This document shows positions 51,725 to 61,340 of a stretch of 64,000 nt of DNA, in pieces (the stretch's first letter is position 1; every line of letters starts with the position of its first letter). Source of the DNA: Saccharofermentans sp. (lineage in GTDB: Bacteria > Bacillota > Clostridia > Saccharofermentanales > Saccharofermentanaceae); the NCBI GenBank assembly GCA_016292135.1, contig JAEFAZ010000006.1, positions 1 through 64,000 on the forward strand, written 5' to 3'. The translations under genes were made by a program, and so were the position numbers. The notes beneath the pieces are model-generated. The model worked only from the letters and a program-made list of their open reading frames with translations. It did not search any database and was not told the origin of the DNA.

Positions 51725-53425
51725 TTATACGCCCATGTATTTCTTCACCAGTTTATCGAACTCCTTCCTCTGTTTTGCCTTGAGATCAGAGGGATGAGCC
51801 TCTGCATGGGAAGCTTCGGGGATATTGAATATATGGACTTTGCTGTTGTTGATCTCTTTGAGTTCTTCGGTCTGATAGATGTCCGTAAGAGCGTTGATGA
51901 AGATCAGGTGCTTGGAAGGAGTCAACGCGGTCCTTGTCCTGACATCCAGCACGGAATGGTCGTAAGAGAACGTTTTCCTGTGCTCCGGGTCGATGCGGAG
52001 TGTCCAAAGATCCAAGTCAAGACCCTCGGGCACAAAGAGCTTTGCATCAGATCCCGACTCCTTTATCGCTTTGCGCAGATATGAGAAATCGTAGCCGTAG
52101 TAGCCGTCTTCACGGTAACATTCGAACAGATAGTTATACATGTCCTCTTCCGTCAATGTGCTTGATTCCTTATACAGGGCGTACTGATGAGGGGCGTAGC
52201 CTGTGCAGAGGGCATCGGCAAGAAGATTGATGTATTCTTCTTTCTCCTCATGCGTTTTGGCGTCTTTTTTGCTCAATGCTTCCCTGATGGCGTCCAGCTG
52301 GTCTTCCTGCAGATACTGCCAGTAGTAGACCTGATCCAGAACGGCACAGTCAAACAGTATCTCCCTGTCAAGATCGGAGCTGAAAGTGTTTCCGGAATTT
52401 TTTCCGAACGTGTAGTAACGGGACACCAGTTTATCCCTGTTCTTAAGGCACTCGATCTGAAATTCCGTGATGAGGTCTCTTATCTCTTTGGCTTTCTTTT
52501 TGCCGTAATGCTTATCGCCGGCTGTGGTATAAGCATATTTCTGCAGAGACGGATCGTTTTTGTTCAGGAAGACCATAGCCGCTTCCGCAAGGAACAGATC
52601 GCCGTCTTCCGGGTGCTTTCCCAGCTGGTATACGACTGCCTCACCGCCTTTGCTGCCGCCTGAAATGCACCAGCGGCCGCTGAAGACCTCCTTGGTGTTT
52701 TCGATGATCGAATGGAAATCTTCCGAAGCCTGTTCAAGGTTAAGGCAAGCCCAGAACTTCAGGTCGTCCTTGCCGAACTCTTCCGGCTTCGAGCTGCCGT
52801 AGAAACGGTATTCCGCGATAAAGTAATTGCTTTTAAGACCGATCGAATAGAACTTCTCAAAATTCTCCGAAAATGTCGATCCGTCATAGTAGTTGCCTGC
52901 ATCCCTGTAGGAGGAAGTGACCATCCATCCTATATCGTAACCGTCTATTACAAATACATTCGGAGCATCCTTGCCCTCATAGCGGACATACACCGCCTGT
53001 TCGAAGGTCCCCTTGGAAGGATCAGCATGATATACCGGCATTTCGAAAAAGATAAGATATTCCTTCTCATCGAAAAAACGCTTTTTCCCGACATACTTAA
53101 CGCCCGGGATCGATCCAAGAACATCAGCGCCCTGATCCCCGTTGTCACAGGGGATCAGCTTGTCTTCCCAGGTGTTTGTATAACTGTTGTAGCGTGAGAA
53201 CACCGCCTCCTCTTCCGTAAGGCTCGTCTCACTGCTCCCGGCGGATGTGGCGGAAGCCGATGTTTCCGCAGCCGGAGCGGACGTCGTTTCCGCTGCAGAG
53301 GATGTGACTGAAGCCGAAGCAACAACAGTATCCTGCACCGTTTCCTCGGCAACGGTGCAGGAAGTCAGCAACAATGTAAGCACAATAAGCGCCGCCAGGC
53401 TTTTCGCCGGATTATTTCTTCTCAT
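51725..53425 (-). CDS. S37-family serine peptidase, lipoprotein
   Basis: 566 residues. Lipobox LLLTSC with Cys23, then a Ser/Thr/Ala-rich spacer to about 75. The mature part matches peptidase S37 (tripeptidyl aminopeptidase type): EYRFYGSSKPEEFGKDDLKF, then RWCISGGSKGGEAVVY with nucleophile Ser258, and a late His in EASHAEAHPSDL. These exo-peptidases take tripeptides from protein N-termini outside the cell. Next to the DUF885 gene 31 bp away, so both are probably co-transcribed and digest peptides at the cell surface. Confidence 0.82.
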   Translation of the reverse strand: MRRNNPAKSLAALIVLTLLLTSCTVAEETVQDTVVASASVTSSAAETTSAPAAETSASATSAGSSETSLTEEEAVFSRYNSYTNTWEDKLIPCDNGDQGADVLGSIPGVKYVGKKRFFDEKEYLIFFEMPVYHADPSKGTFEQAVYVRYEGKDAPNVFVIDGYDIGWMVTSSYRDAGNYYDGSTFSENFEKFYSIGLKSNYFIAEYRFYGSSKPEEFGKDDLKFWACLNLEQASEDFHSIIENTKEVFSGRWCISGGSKGGEAVVYQLGKHPEDGDLFLAEAAMVFLNKNDPSLQKYAYTTAGDKHYGKKKAKEIRDLITEFQIECLKNRDKLVSRYYTFGKNSGNTFSSDLDREILFDCAVLDQVYYWQYLQEDQLDAIREALSKKDAKTHEEKEEYINLLADALCTGYAPHQYALYKESSTLTEEDMYNYLFECYREDGYYGYDFSYLRKAIKESGSDAKLFVPEGLDLDLWTLRIDPEHRKTFSYDHSVLDVRTRTALTPSKHLIFINALTDIYQTEELKEINNSKVHIFNIPEASHAEAHPSDLKAKQRKEFDKLVKKYMGV

Positions 53426-53456
53426 AGGATCCCCCCAAGATCCTTTATCTCTGCCA

Positions 53457-55493
53457 TCAGTTCTTGGCTTTAAGTTCTTTCCTCATATGCTCTTCGATCT
53501 GTTCGAACGTGCCTGTCTGGGCATTAAGGTAAGCCGTATGGATGTCCTTGTCGGAAACATCCGGGAACTCTTTCTTCATGCGCGACATCACGATGCCCGT
53601 GTTAACGAAACCTACGCCGTATTTGGTCGAATAGTTGGGATCAGAGAGCAGGAGATCATAATATTCCGCAAAGCTGCTCTTGGTAACGCTCATGCCGACG
53701 CTCGTGAAGAGCTTGACGCAGTCGTTGATGGTCCAGTTCTCACAGTGGATGCCGATATCACACCTTGCGGTGAGGATGGTGCTCCACTCGTTTTCTATCT
53801 GGCAGTAGGTCACGACATCGGGATTGCTGTCGAAATATTTCATTGCATAGTTCTCGCTGTAAACGGCCCAGCCCTCGGCATATCCTATCGACTCAAAGAT
53901 ATACATGTAAGGATGGTCGGTACAGCTCCTGGTATAAAGGGACTGGAACATGTGTCCGGGATAGCCTTCATGGGCAAGAACAACGCCGAGATCGCCGCTT
54001 ATTGAGCCCCGGTTTACGATGACGACGTTGGAATCGTATCTGTCCAGATGATAACCGATGAATGCCGCGGGTGAGAAACTGTCCTCAAAGACCTCGGGAA
54101 CGTCCATGAGCTTGTAAGAATGCTTCGGGATAGCCGGGAAATCCGCATTTACGGCAGTCGACAGGAAGTCAAGATTCTGCTTGACCCCGCCCTTGTCGAA
54201 ATCATGCATGGCATATTCCAGATACCAGGACATGTAGCTCTTCATGAGCTTGTCTCTGTTTGTTTTCAGGTTGTCGATGACCCTGTCAAGATCGTCAGTC
54301 GATTCCTTTACGGTCTTGGAACTGTTGGTCTGACCGCGGAACGAGCACTCATAGTATTCCCTGCCGCCGGGGAACTGTGAAAGGCCCTTGTCCTTGCCGT
54401 TGTAGGACTTCAACTCCCTCATGGCTGCGGCGCATTCTTTGAATTCGGGGAATGCTATTTCCTTCATGGCCTTCTCGTTACGCTCTATGAGATCCTGCTT
54501 GTCGGATTCGGACAGACCGCTTATATGACCGAGCCTCTCCTTGAATGAATCGTATAGGAAGCAGTCATCCTTCTGGGCGACTAACGCGTCAAAGGTCTTG
54601 GCGGTTTCCTCGTAAATATCGGGAGAAGAAGCATATCCGTATTCACAGCGCTGCTTCTCGAATTCACAGATCTGGTCGAAATATCTGTCGATATCCTTTA
54701 CGACCTCGATATAGTGCTCGGCATCTTCCTTGCTTTCAAGATCCAGGATGTCGAGATAGAAGAGGACATCATTCTGGGGTCCCGTCAGTGGATTGAACTC
54801 CATCTCAAAATACGGGAAAGCAGTAAACTGGCTCATATATATGCTCTCTTCCAGATCGTAGACGACCTTGTCGAAGAAGAGCCTGTCGGAGTCAGAAAGC
54901 GAATCCTCGTCTATCGTATAGAGTTTTGCCAGGAGTTCCTTGTCAAGGGATGTATCGTTATCGACGGAATAATCGCCCCAGCCGTATCCTTCGGGTTCGA
55001 TCCCGTACTGTTTGTAATCTTCGAAATAGATCTCGGCAAAGACATAGCTCGAAAGACCTTCGTTAAGGATCTTTCTTTCGACATCGTTAAGGATCTTCTT
55101 TGCCTCATCGCCCTTAACCTGCCCCTTCTCCCTCTTGGGATGTATCCGGTCCTGTGAAGCCAGCCCGTCAGGATATGTAAGCCCGTTGGAAGGGTCTGTC
55201 AGTACTTTGCCTGTTCCGTTGTTTTCGCTGTAAGAAGGAGATGTCCCGTTGTCAGGATCCGTAGTCTCTGTAGGTTCGGTCCTCTTCTTGTCCTTGGGCG
55301 TAGGCGTCGCCTTGCGCCATTCACTGTCATCGTCTTCGTCGTTTCCGAAGAAAGAGTAATCTTTCGTCTGCTCCGTTTCCTTGCGGTGTTCAGCTCTGTA
55401 GATTATGGCGGCTGTCGAGAAGCATCCCGTTGCAGACAGCAACAGGAACAATGCCATCAATAAAGCCGCAATCCTTGAAAATTGCTTTTTCAT
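53457..55493 (-). CDS. DUF885 lipoprotein, metallopeptidase-like
   Basis: 678 residues from the ATG at 55493 (GGGAGG upstream); the longer frame to 55541 lacks a ribosome site. Signal with lipobox ATGC, then a Glu/Asp/Thr-rich spacer to about 120. The DUF885 hallmark HEGYPGH (His508, Glu509, His514) is intact, with GYAEGWAVYSENYAM downstream, which supplies the further Glu of a zinc site. DUF885 proteins are thermolysin-like peptidases or carboxypeptidases of uncertain substrate. First gene of the pair with the S37 peptidase. Confidence 0.85.
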   Translation of the reverse strand: MKKQFSRIAALLMALFLLLSATGCFSTAAIIYRAEHRKETEQTKDYSFFGNDEDDDSEWRKATPTPKDKKRTEPTETTDPDNGTSPSYSENNGTGKVLTDPSNGLTYPDGLASQDRIHPKREKGQVKGDEAKKILNDVERKILNEGLSSYVFAEIYFEDYKQYGIEPEGYGWGDYSVDNDTSLDKELLAKLYTIDEDSLSDSDRLFFDKVVYDLEESIYMSQFTAFPYFEMEFNPLTGPQNDVLFYLDILDLESKEDAEHYIEVVKDIDRYFDQICEFEKQRCEYGYASSPDIYEETAKTFDALVAQKDDCFLYDSFKERLGHISGLSESDKQDLIERNEKAMKEIAFPEFKECAAAMRELKSYNGKDKGLSQFPGGREYYECSFRGQTNSSKTVKESTDDLDRVIDNLKTNRDKLMKSYMSWYLEYAMHDFDKGGVKQNLDFLSTAVNADFPAIPKHSYKLMDVPEVFEDSFSPAAFIGYHLDRYDSNVVIVNRGSISGDLGVVLAHEGYPGHMFQSLYTRSCTDHPYMYIFESIGYAEGWAVYSENYAMKYFDSNPDVVTYCQIENEWSTILTARCDIGIHCENWTINDCVKLFTSVGMSVTKSSFAEYYDLLLSDPNYSTKYGVGFVNTGIVMSRMKKEFPDVSDKDIHTAYLNAQTGTFEQIEEHMRKELKAKN

Positions 55494-55588
55494 ATCGAAA
55501 ATCCTCCCTTTGTATACCCCGTTATACCAAAAATGGGACACATATTCAAGTTGACGCTTTTTATGTGCAAATAGTCTGTTTTTGAATG

Positions 55589-55594
55589 TATAAT
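55589..55594 (+). promoter_or_regulatory. Possible -10 box of the dapL operon
   Basis: TATAAT preceded by TG, 35 bp before the start codon and 95 bp from the divergent DUF885 gene. No good -35 box at the expected distance. Confidence 0.4.
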
Positions 55595-55629
55595 ACTACA
55601 CGAATAAAAAGAAACAGGCAGGAATGAAC

Positions 55630-56817
55630 ATGAAGATCAATGCTAACACCAACTTCCTTAACATCAAGGAAACATACCTTTTCTCCGAGATCGGAGCCCG
55701 TGTCCGCAAGTATTCGGCAGAAAATCCCGGCGCTTCCGTGATCAGGCTCGGCATCGGGGACGTAACTCTCCCCCTCAACAAGGTCGTGGTCGACGCCATG
55801 GACAAGGCAGTAGCCGAGATGGGCGTCAAGGACAGTTTCAGAGGATATCCCCCGGAATACGGATACGATTTCTTAAGAGAAGCGATCAGCAGCTACTACA
55901 AGCGCAATAACGTGGATGTTCCCGCATCCGACATCTTCGTATCGGACGGTGCCAAGAGTGACTGCGGCAACTTCCCCGACATCCTCGGCAACAACGAGAT
56001 CCTCATACCGGACCCCGTCTACCCCGTATATATCGATGCCAACATAATGAACGGCAACAACATAAACCTCGTAAAGGGCAGCATAGACAACGGCTTCACT
56101 CCCCTGCCGCAGGACATCACGACAGGCGACAAGCCCTATGTCATCTACATCTGCTCGCCTAACAACCCCACCGGCGCAGTCTATAGCGCTGAAGGACTCA
56201 AGGCCTGGGTCGACTATGCGCTCAGGACCGGATCGCTCATCGTTTTCGATGCGGCATACGAGGCGTTCATAACGGAAGACCTTCCCCGCTCCATTTTCGA
56301 GATCGAAGGAGCAAGGGAATGCGCCATCGAGATCTGCTCATTCTCCAAGTTCGCAGGCTTCACCGGAACCCGCTGCGGCTGGACGGTCGTACCCGAGCAG
56401 CTCGATGCCAACGGCATCAAGCTCCAGAAGCTCTGGGCAAGAAGACAGGCTACCAAGTTCAACGGCGTCAACTACCCCGTTCAGAGGGGCGCTGAAGCGG
56501 CTCTCTCCGAGGAAGGCATCAAGGCCTGCATGGAAGCCATTGACTACTACCGCGCAAACGCGAAACTGATCGCTGACCTCATGACAAAGAAGGGCATCTT
56601 CTTCACGGGCGGCATCAACTCACCTTACATCTGGCTCAAGTGTCCCAATGACATGGGCAGCTGGGAATTCTTCGACATGCTCCTTACAAAGGCCCAGGTC
56701 GTCGGAACTCCGGGCGAAGGCTTCGGTGAGGCAGGCGCGGGATTCTTCCGACTCACATCTTTCGGTTCTGCCGAAGCAACGGCTGAAGCAGTGGCAAGGC
56801 TCGACAAACTCCTCTGA
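55630..56817 (+). CDS. dapL: LL-diaminopimelate aminotransferase
   Basis: 395 residues from the second ATG (55630), 7 nt after the AGGCAGGA site; the first ATG (55624) would add two residues. PLP-dependent; converts tetrahydrodipicolinate to LL-diaminopimelate in one step for lysine and peptidoglycan. Motifs: LGIGDVTLPLNK, PEYGYDFLREAI, ICSPNNPTGAVYS, and CSFSKFAGFTGTRCGW with the PLP Lys. The variant is widespread in Clostridia. Followed by radA after 18 bp, so they are probably co-transcribed. Confidence 0.95.
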   Translation: MKINANTNFLNIKETYLFSEIGARVRKYSAENPGASVIRLGIGDVTLPLNKVVVDAMDKAVAEMGVKDSFRGYPPEYGYDFLREAISSYYKRNNVDVPASDIFVSDGAKSDCGNFPDILGNNEILIPDPVYPVYIDANIMNGNNINLVKGSIDNGFTPLPQDITTGDKPYVIYICSPNNPTGAVYSAEGLKAWVDYALRTGSLIVFDAAYEAFITEDLPRSIFEIEGARECAIEICSFSKFAGFTGTRCGWTVVPEQLDANGIKLQKLWARRQATKFNGVNYPVQRGAEAALSEEGIKACMEAIDYYRANAKLIADLMTKKGIFFTGGINSPYIWLKCPNDMGSWEFFDMLLTKAQVVGTPGEGFGEAGAGFFRLTSFGSAEATAEAVARLDKLL

Positions 56818-56835
56818 TCTTATACTGGAGGGCTT

Positions 56836-58266
56836 ATGGCAAAGAAGAACAACTCTTTCTTCTGTACGGAATGCGGAACAGAGACTATCGGCTGGCAGGG
56901 CAAGTGCCCGGGCTGCGGCGCATGGAACACACTCGTGGAAGCGCCCGATACGGCCCCGTCAAAGTCCGACAAGAATTCCAGGTCCGACGCGCCCGCCTTC
57001 ACGGCGAACACCTTCTCATGGACCGATTCCGACGCCACCATAAGGCTTTCGGAAGCAGGCAAGCTCGATTACAAGAGACATTCTACGGGCATCGCCCAGC
57101 TCGACACCCTCTTCGGCGGCGGCATAACGGAAGGCTCGATAACCTTGGTCGCAGGCGAACCCGGCATCGGCAAGTCCACGATCCTGCTGCAGATGGCTGA
57201 CTCCTACAAGACCAAGGGAGACATCATGTATGTATCCGGCGAGGAGTCCCCTGCCCAGATCAAGATGAGGGCCGAGAGGATCGGCGTCAAGCGCGACCTT
57301 CTGATCTGCGCTCACACGAGGTTCGAGACGATCGCTGACGAGATGAAGAAGACCATGCCGGCCCTGTGCATAATCGATTCGATCCAGACACTTTATTCTG
57401 ACAAGATAACGGGAACGCCCGGCAGCATCTCCCAGGCAAGGGAAGTCACGGCCGGCCTCATCCGCATAGCCAAATCCAACAACATGCCGATAATATTAGT
57501 CGGCCACATCACCAAGGAAGGCTCCATCGCAGGACCCAAGACCCTGGAACACATGGTCGACACCGTCCTCTCCTTCGAAGGTGACGGAACCGGCGCATAC
57601 AGGATCTTAAGGACCATCAAGAACAGGTTCGGCAAATCAGGCGAACTCGCTTTCTTCGAGATGGGCGACCGCGGCCTGTCACCCGTTGACAGCAGCAAGG
57701 CGCTCCTTCTCTCGGGCCGCCCCATGAACGTCCCGGGCTCCGTCCTTACTTCAACTCTTGAAGGGAGTGGCGCCGTTCCCGTCGAGATCCAGGCGCTCGT
57801 GACCGACAGTTGCTATTCCAATCCCCAGAGGATGACTTCGGGGCCCGACAGGAACCGCGTCGCCATGATCCTCGCAGTCTGCGAGAAGACGCTCTCACTG
57901 GGACTTTATACCAAAGACTGTTTCGTCAACGTGATAGGCGGACTTAAGATAACGGATCCCGCCTGCGACCTTGCGATCGCACTTGCGGTGATCTCTTCGG
58001 CAGAAGGGATCGCGGCAAGGTCTTCCGCCCTGATACTGGGCGAGCTTGGACTTACGGGCGAGATAAGGCCCGTTACCCGCGTAGTCAAGAGGATCCTTGA
58101 TTCCGCCCAGCCCGGCATGACGACTGTCCTTCTCCCCGGCTCATGCAAAGCCACGATCGAGAAGGTCCTTAACTCAGGCGACACACAGGATGCCAAGGCT
58201 CTTTCAGGTCTTGAATTCATCTACGCCGACAACCTGAGAGAAGCAGTCGATATCCTCTTCGCATAA
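56836..58266 (+). CDS. radA: DNA repair protein RadA
   Basis: 476 residues, normal length. A RecA-like branch-migration helicase for recombination. Zinc finger CTECGTETIGWQGKCPGCG at the start, Walker A GEPGIGKST (107-115), the RadA-specific KNRFG motif and a C-terminal Lon-protease-like domain (TGEIRPVTRVVKRILDSA). GGAGG precedes the ATG. Between dapL and ispD (9-bp gap), the latter a common pairing in Firmicutes. Confidence 0.97.
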   Translation: MAKKNNSFFCTECGTETIGWQGKCPGCGAWNTLVEAPDTAPSKSDKNSRSDAPAFTANTFSWTDSDATIRLSEAGKLDYKRHSTGIAQLDTLFGGGITEGSITLVAGEPGIGKSTILLQMADSYKTKGDIMYVSGEESPAQIKMRAERIGVKRDLLICAHTRFETIADEMKKTMPALCIIDSIQTLYSDKITGTPGSISQAREVTAGLIRIAKSNNMPIILVGHITKEGSIAGPKTLEHMVDTVLSFEGDGTGAYRILRTIKNRFGKSGELAFFEMGDRGLSPVDSSKALLLSGRPMNVPGSVLTSTLEGSGAVPVEIQALVTDSCYSNPQRMTSGPDRNRVAMILAVCEKTLSLGLYTKDCFVNVIGGLKITDPACDLAIALAVISSAEGIAARSSALILGELGLTGEIRPVTRVVKRILDSAQPGMTTVLLPGSCKATIEKVLNSGDTQDAKALSGLEFIYADNLREAVDILFA

Positions 58267-58275
58267 GGTGGCAAT

Positions 58276-58959
58276 ATGGAAAAATTCGACGTGATAATCC
58301 CTGCAGCAGGATCCGGAACAAGAATGGGAAGCAGCATTCCCAAGCTCGTCATGGAAGTCGGCGGCAAAGCCATAATCAGAAGGACCGTGGAAGCTTTCCT
58401 CGATAATTTCGATAACTGCCGCATCACCGTGGTCACAAGCGAAGATGCTGTAAAGGAAGCCCTCGCAGGTCTCCCCGTCAGGTTTGCAACAGGCGGCAGC
58501 AGCCGCGCGGAATCGGTCTACAACGGACTCATGTCACTTGCTGAACTTGATATCGAACCCACCGGCAAAGTCCTTGTTCACGACGGTGCAAGATGCCTCA
58601 TCGGCAAAGACACCATAAGCAAAGTCTTAGCTGCCCTGGACAGATACGATGCCGCGACATGCGGCGTTCCCGAAAAGAACACATTCAAGAAAGTCATAAG
58701 GCGCGGTGAAGACATAATCGTCGAAAAGACTCCTGCCAGAACGGACTACTACGAAGTCCAGACACCGCAGGGATTCAGATACGACAGCATGAAAAAATGC
58801 TTCGATCCCGCCCTGATAGGCGACGCTGTCACGGACGATGTAATGTTTGCAGAACTCGCCGGCATCGAAGTCGCAATTACAGAAGGGTCCTATTCAAACA
58901 TCAAGATAACGACTCCCGAAGACATCTCCTTCGCAGAAGGACTTCTTGCGGGAATCTGA
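58276..58959 (+). CDS. ispD: 2-C-methyl-D-erythritol 4-phosphate cytidylyltransferase
   Basis: 227 residues. Makes CDP-methylerythritol in the MEP pathway of isoprenoid synthesis. Motifs: PAAGSGTRMGSSIPK (CTP site), VLVHDGARCLI, YYEVQTPQGFRYD and VTDDVMFAE. AAGGTGG precedes the ATG. Its stop codon is followed at once by the relic of an SLH gene on the other strand. Confidence 0.95.
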   Translation: MEKFDVIIPAAGSGTRMGSSIPKLVMEVGGKAIIRRTVEAFLDNFDNCRITVVTSEDAVKEALAGLPVRFATGGSSRAESVYNGLMSLAELDIEPTGKVLVHDGARCLIGKDTISKVLAALDRYDAATCGVPEKNTFKKVIRRGEDIIVEKTPARTDYYEVQTPQGFRYDSMKKCFDPALIGDAVTDDVMFAELAGIEVAITEGSYSNIKITTPEDISFAEGLLAGI

Positions 58960-58996
58960 TCAGCCCTTACCGTTCACATACTTATCGTACTTATAA
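58960..58996 (-). pseudogene. 36-nt relic of an SLH-gene 3' end
   Basis: On the minus strand the last twelve codons (YKYDKYVNGKG plus stop) are identical to the 3' end of the SLH gene at 61341-63914, but the frame is lost upstream. The relic begins one base after the ispD stop. It marks where an SLH gene copy was deleted or recombined. Confidence 0.8.
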
Positions 58997-59003
58997 TTCG
59001 TCT

Positions 59004-59076
59004 CAACACATCGCTCTTGGCGTCGGACAAGTCCTCGTCGCTTTTGCTCCTGCGGAACTAGCAGAGCGATGTGTTG
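59004..59076. repeat. 14-bp inverted repeat between ispD and an SLH gene
   Basis: CAACACATCGCTCT (59004-59017) and AGAGCGATGTGTTG (59063-59076) form a stem with a 45-nt loop; GCAGAG/CTCTGC can form an alternative stem. It lies between convergent genes and may act as a bidirectional terminator, or be an inserted element that disrupted the SLH relic. Confidence 0.7.
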
Positions 59077-59088
59077 TTCCTCTGCGGT

Positions 59089-61287
59089 TTATCGGTTGTT
59101 AACAAACTTATCGTACTTATAGAGGAAGGTTACCATCTGCCTTCTTAAGCACTTGCCCTGGGGTCTGAAGGTTCCGTCATCGTAGCCTGCCAGGATCTTC
59201 TTGTCAGAAGCCCAAAGGGTTGCCTTGTAGAAGTAATCTTTCTTGTTTACATCAGAGAAGGTCTTAGCATTCTTGCCCGGCTCAGGCTTACCTGCCATCC
59301 TCCAGAGGAACGTTACCGTCTGTGCTCTCGTGCAGACTTTCTGAGGAGCAAACTTATTCTCGGACACACCTGTCGTGATGCCCTGCTCTACTGCCCAGAT
59401 AACAGGCTTGTAGAAATAGTCTCCGCTCTTAACGTCATCGAACTTACACTTGTTCGACTTCGTCTTGGGTTCGCCCTGGAGCCTGTAGAGGAAGGTTACC
59501 ATCTGTGCTCTCGTGCATTCGTTGGCGGGACGGAACTCTGTCTGGTTCGCATAACCCTTTACAACGCCTTTGGCAGTCAGATAGTTGGTCGGTGCAAACC
59601 AGAAGTCACTGCTGTTGATCACATCCTTATAGAGGACTGTGACCACGCACTTCTCGGTCTTACCGGAAGCTGTTGCACTGATGGTGACCTTACCTGCCAT
59701 CTTGGCTGTTATCTTGCCCTTGGAATCGACAGTTGCGATCTTCGTATCGGAAGACTTCCATGTGACGGAAGACATTCCCTTCAAAGTATCGGGTAAACTG
59801 AGTTTCTTCCCGCAGATCAGGATCGCTTCGGGATTACGGGTCTCACTACTCTTGCAGACAGTACAGCTTCTGGTCTCAACTGCTGCAGCGCCTACTGAAG
59901 CTTTCTTCGTTGATTGCCAGGAAGACCATTTGTGAGCTGCCAGAGGATAATCAAATGTCTTTTCTTCGTTGATCTCTTCCTTGGTCCTGCTTCTAAAAGC
60001 AGTAATTGTTGCTTCGTACTCTGCTTTTCCTGATTCCGTACAGGAAGATTTCTTATGATACAGCTTTTCTACTGTCATCGGTCTGGAACAAATATAGTCT
60101 TCTTCACCTTCTTTGATGCATTGGAACTTTGCAAAAGCCGTTGTTTTTGCAGGATCAGACTTATTATCTTTCCATTCGGCACCTGTATAATTCCAGTCAG
60201 AAGGAGTCAACACCACCTTTTTGTCTTCTTCATCACACTCAACAGCAAGCGAATCTGATGACGGAATATATAACTTAGTAAGCGGATTATCAGTGCATTT
60301 CAGTTCTGTCAGTTTAGTGTTTTCACTCACATCAAGACTTTCTAACTTGTTTCTGTTACATTGCAGAGTTACCAGATTTTCGTTAAAGCTTAGATCGAGA
60401 TTTGTCAGCTGATTACTATCGCAATACAAATATTTCAAAGAGGAATTGCTGCTGACATCCAACTGCTCCAATTTATTAGACCAACAATACAGAGTACTGA
60501 GGTTAGCATTTTTGCTCACATCGAGACTTGTCAGATCATTTCCTCCAACATGAAGACTCTTGAGAGCAATATTGTTTTCCAGATTAAGTTCTGTTAAGTC
60601 GTTTAACCAGACATCAAGTCTTATAAGGTTTATGTTATTGCTCACATCAAGACTGGTCAGGTGATGACTGGTGCAATGAAGCTCCTTAAGAGCAACATTG
60701 TTTGTGACATCAAGACTGTTCATAGTCCAGGGACCGGGACAATACAGAATCTCGAGATCGAGATTCTTGCTCACATCAATACTTTTGATTGAATTGTGAT
60801 GAAGGTTTAATGATACAAGCGCAGTGCATTCACTCACATCAATAGACTCCAACTTATTTTCTGAACACCTGAGAGATTTCAGCGCTTTGCAACCGCTCAA
60901 ATTCAGACTAGTAATCTCGTTAGATCCACAATCCAACTTTTCAAGTTTTGTATTTGAACTGACATCAAGCTTTTCCAACTTGTTTGAATCGCATATCAAT
61001 TCTTTCAGTTCCGTAAAGTACTCTATTCCCTCAAGAGACCTCAATTTTTTGTTTTGAATCTTGATCTGGGTAATCCCGGATATCTCATTTTTAGAAATGA
61101 TCGTATCTTGTCCATAGGTCTGTTCTAACAACCATCCCCTGAAATATTCATCCGGAAAATTCTCCTCACAGATTGCCACATCTCCTTCAGCTGCCTTTAC
61201 ATTATTCTCAGGAAGTGCGGCTATACCTGCAGCAACTGCAACTGCTGCCGCCAACGTAACGATACCTGCAATAGTAAAACTCTTCAT
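59089..61287 (-). CDS. Leucine-rich-repeat SLH surface protein
   Basis: 732 residues. Signal peptide ends near NVKAAEGD. DEYFRGWLLEQTYGQD starts the LRR region (about 60-345) of 21-residue repeats LDVSxNxxLxxLYCxxNxL. A linker (KTTAFAKFQCIKEGEEDYIC) with extra Cys residues, a Big_2 domain and three SLH motifs follow; it ends DKFVNNR. The Big_2 and first SLH region is almost identical to that of the next gene upstream, while the LRR part is different, so the anchor module moves independently of the binding module. Confidence 0.9.
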   Translation of the reverse strand: MKSFTIAGIVTLAAAVAVAAGIAALPENNVKAAEGDVAICEENFPDEYFRGWLLEQTYGQDTIISKNEISGITQIKIQNKKLRSLEGIEYFTELKELICDSNKLEKLDVSSNTKLEKLDCGSNEITSLNLSGCKALKSLRCSENKLESIDVSECTALVSLNLHHNSIKSIDVSKNLDLEILYCPGPWTMNSLDVTNNVALKELHCTSHHLTSLDVSNNINLIRLDVWLNDLTELNLENNIALKSLHVGGNDLTSLDVSKNANLSTLYCWSNKLEQLDVSSNSSLKYLYCDSNQLTNLDLSFNENLVTLQCNRNKLESLDVSENTKLTELKCTDNPLTKLYIPSSDSLAVECDEEDKKVVLTPSDWNYTGAEWKDNKSDPAKTTAFAKFQCIKEGEEDYICSRPMTVEKLYHKKSSCTESGKAEYEATITAFRSRTKEEINEEKTFDYPLAAHKWSSWQSTKKASVGAAAVETRSCTVCKSSETRNPEAILICGKKLSLPDTLKGMSSVTWKSSDTKIATVDSKGKITAKMAGKVTISATASGKTEKCVVTVLYKDVINSSDFWFAPTNYLTAKGVVKGYANQTEFRPANECTRAQMVTFLYRLQGEPKTKSNKCKFDDVKSGDYFYKPVIWAVEQGITTGVSENKFAPQKVCTRAQTVTFLWRMAGKPEPGKNAKTFSDVNKKDYFYKATLWASDKKILAGYDDGTFRPQGKCLRRQMVTFLYKYDKFVNNR

Positions 61288-61340
61288 AACAGCGCCTCGC
61301 TCTTTTTCATACTTTCCCTAATAACTTTCTTCAGGATACA

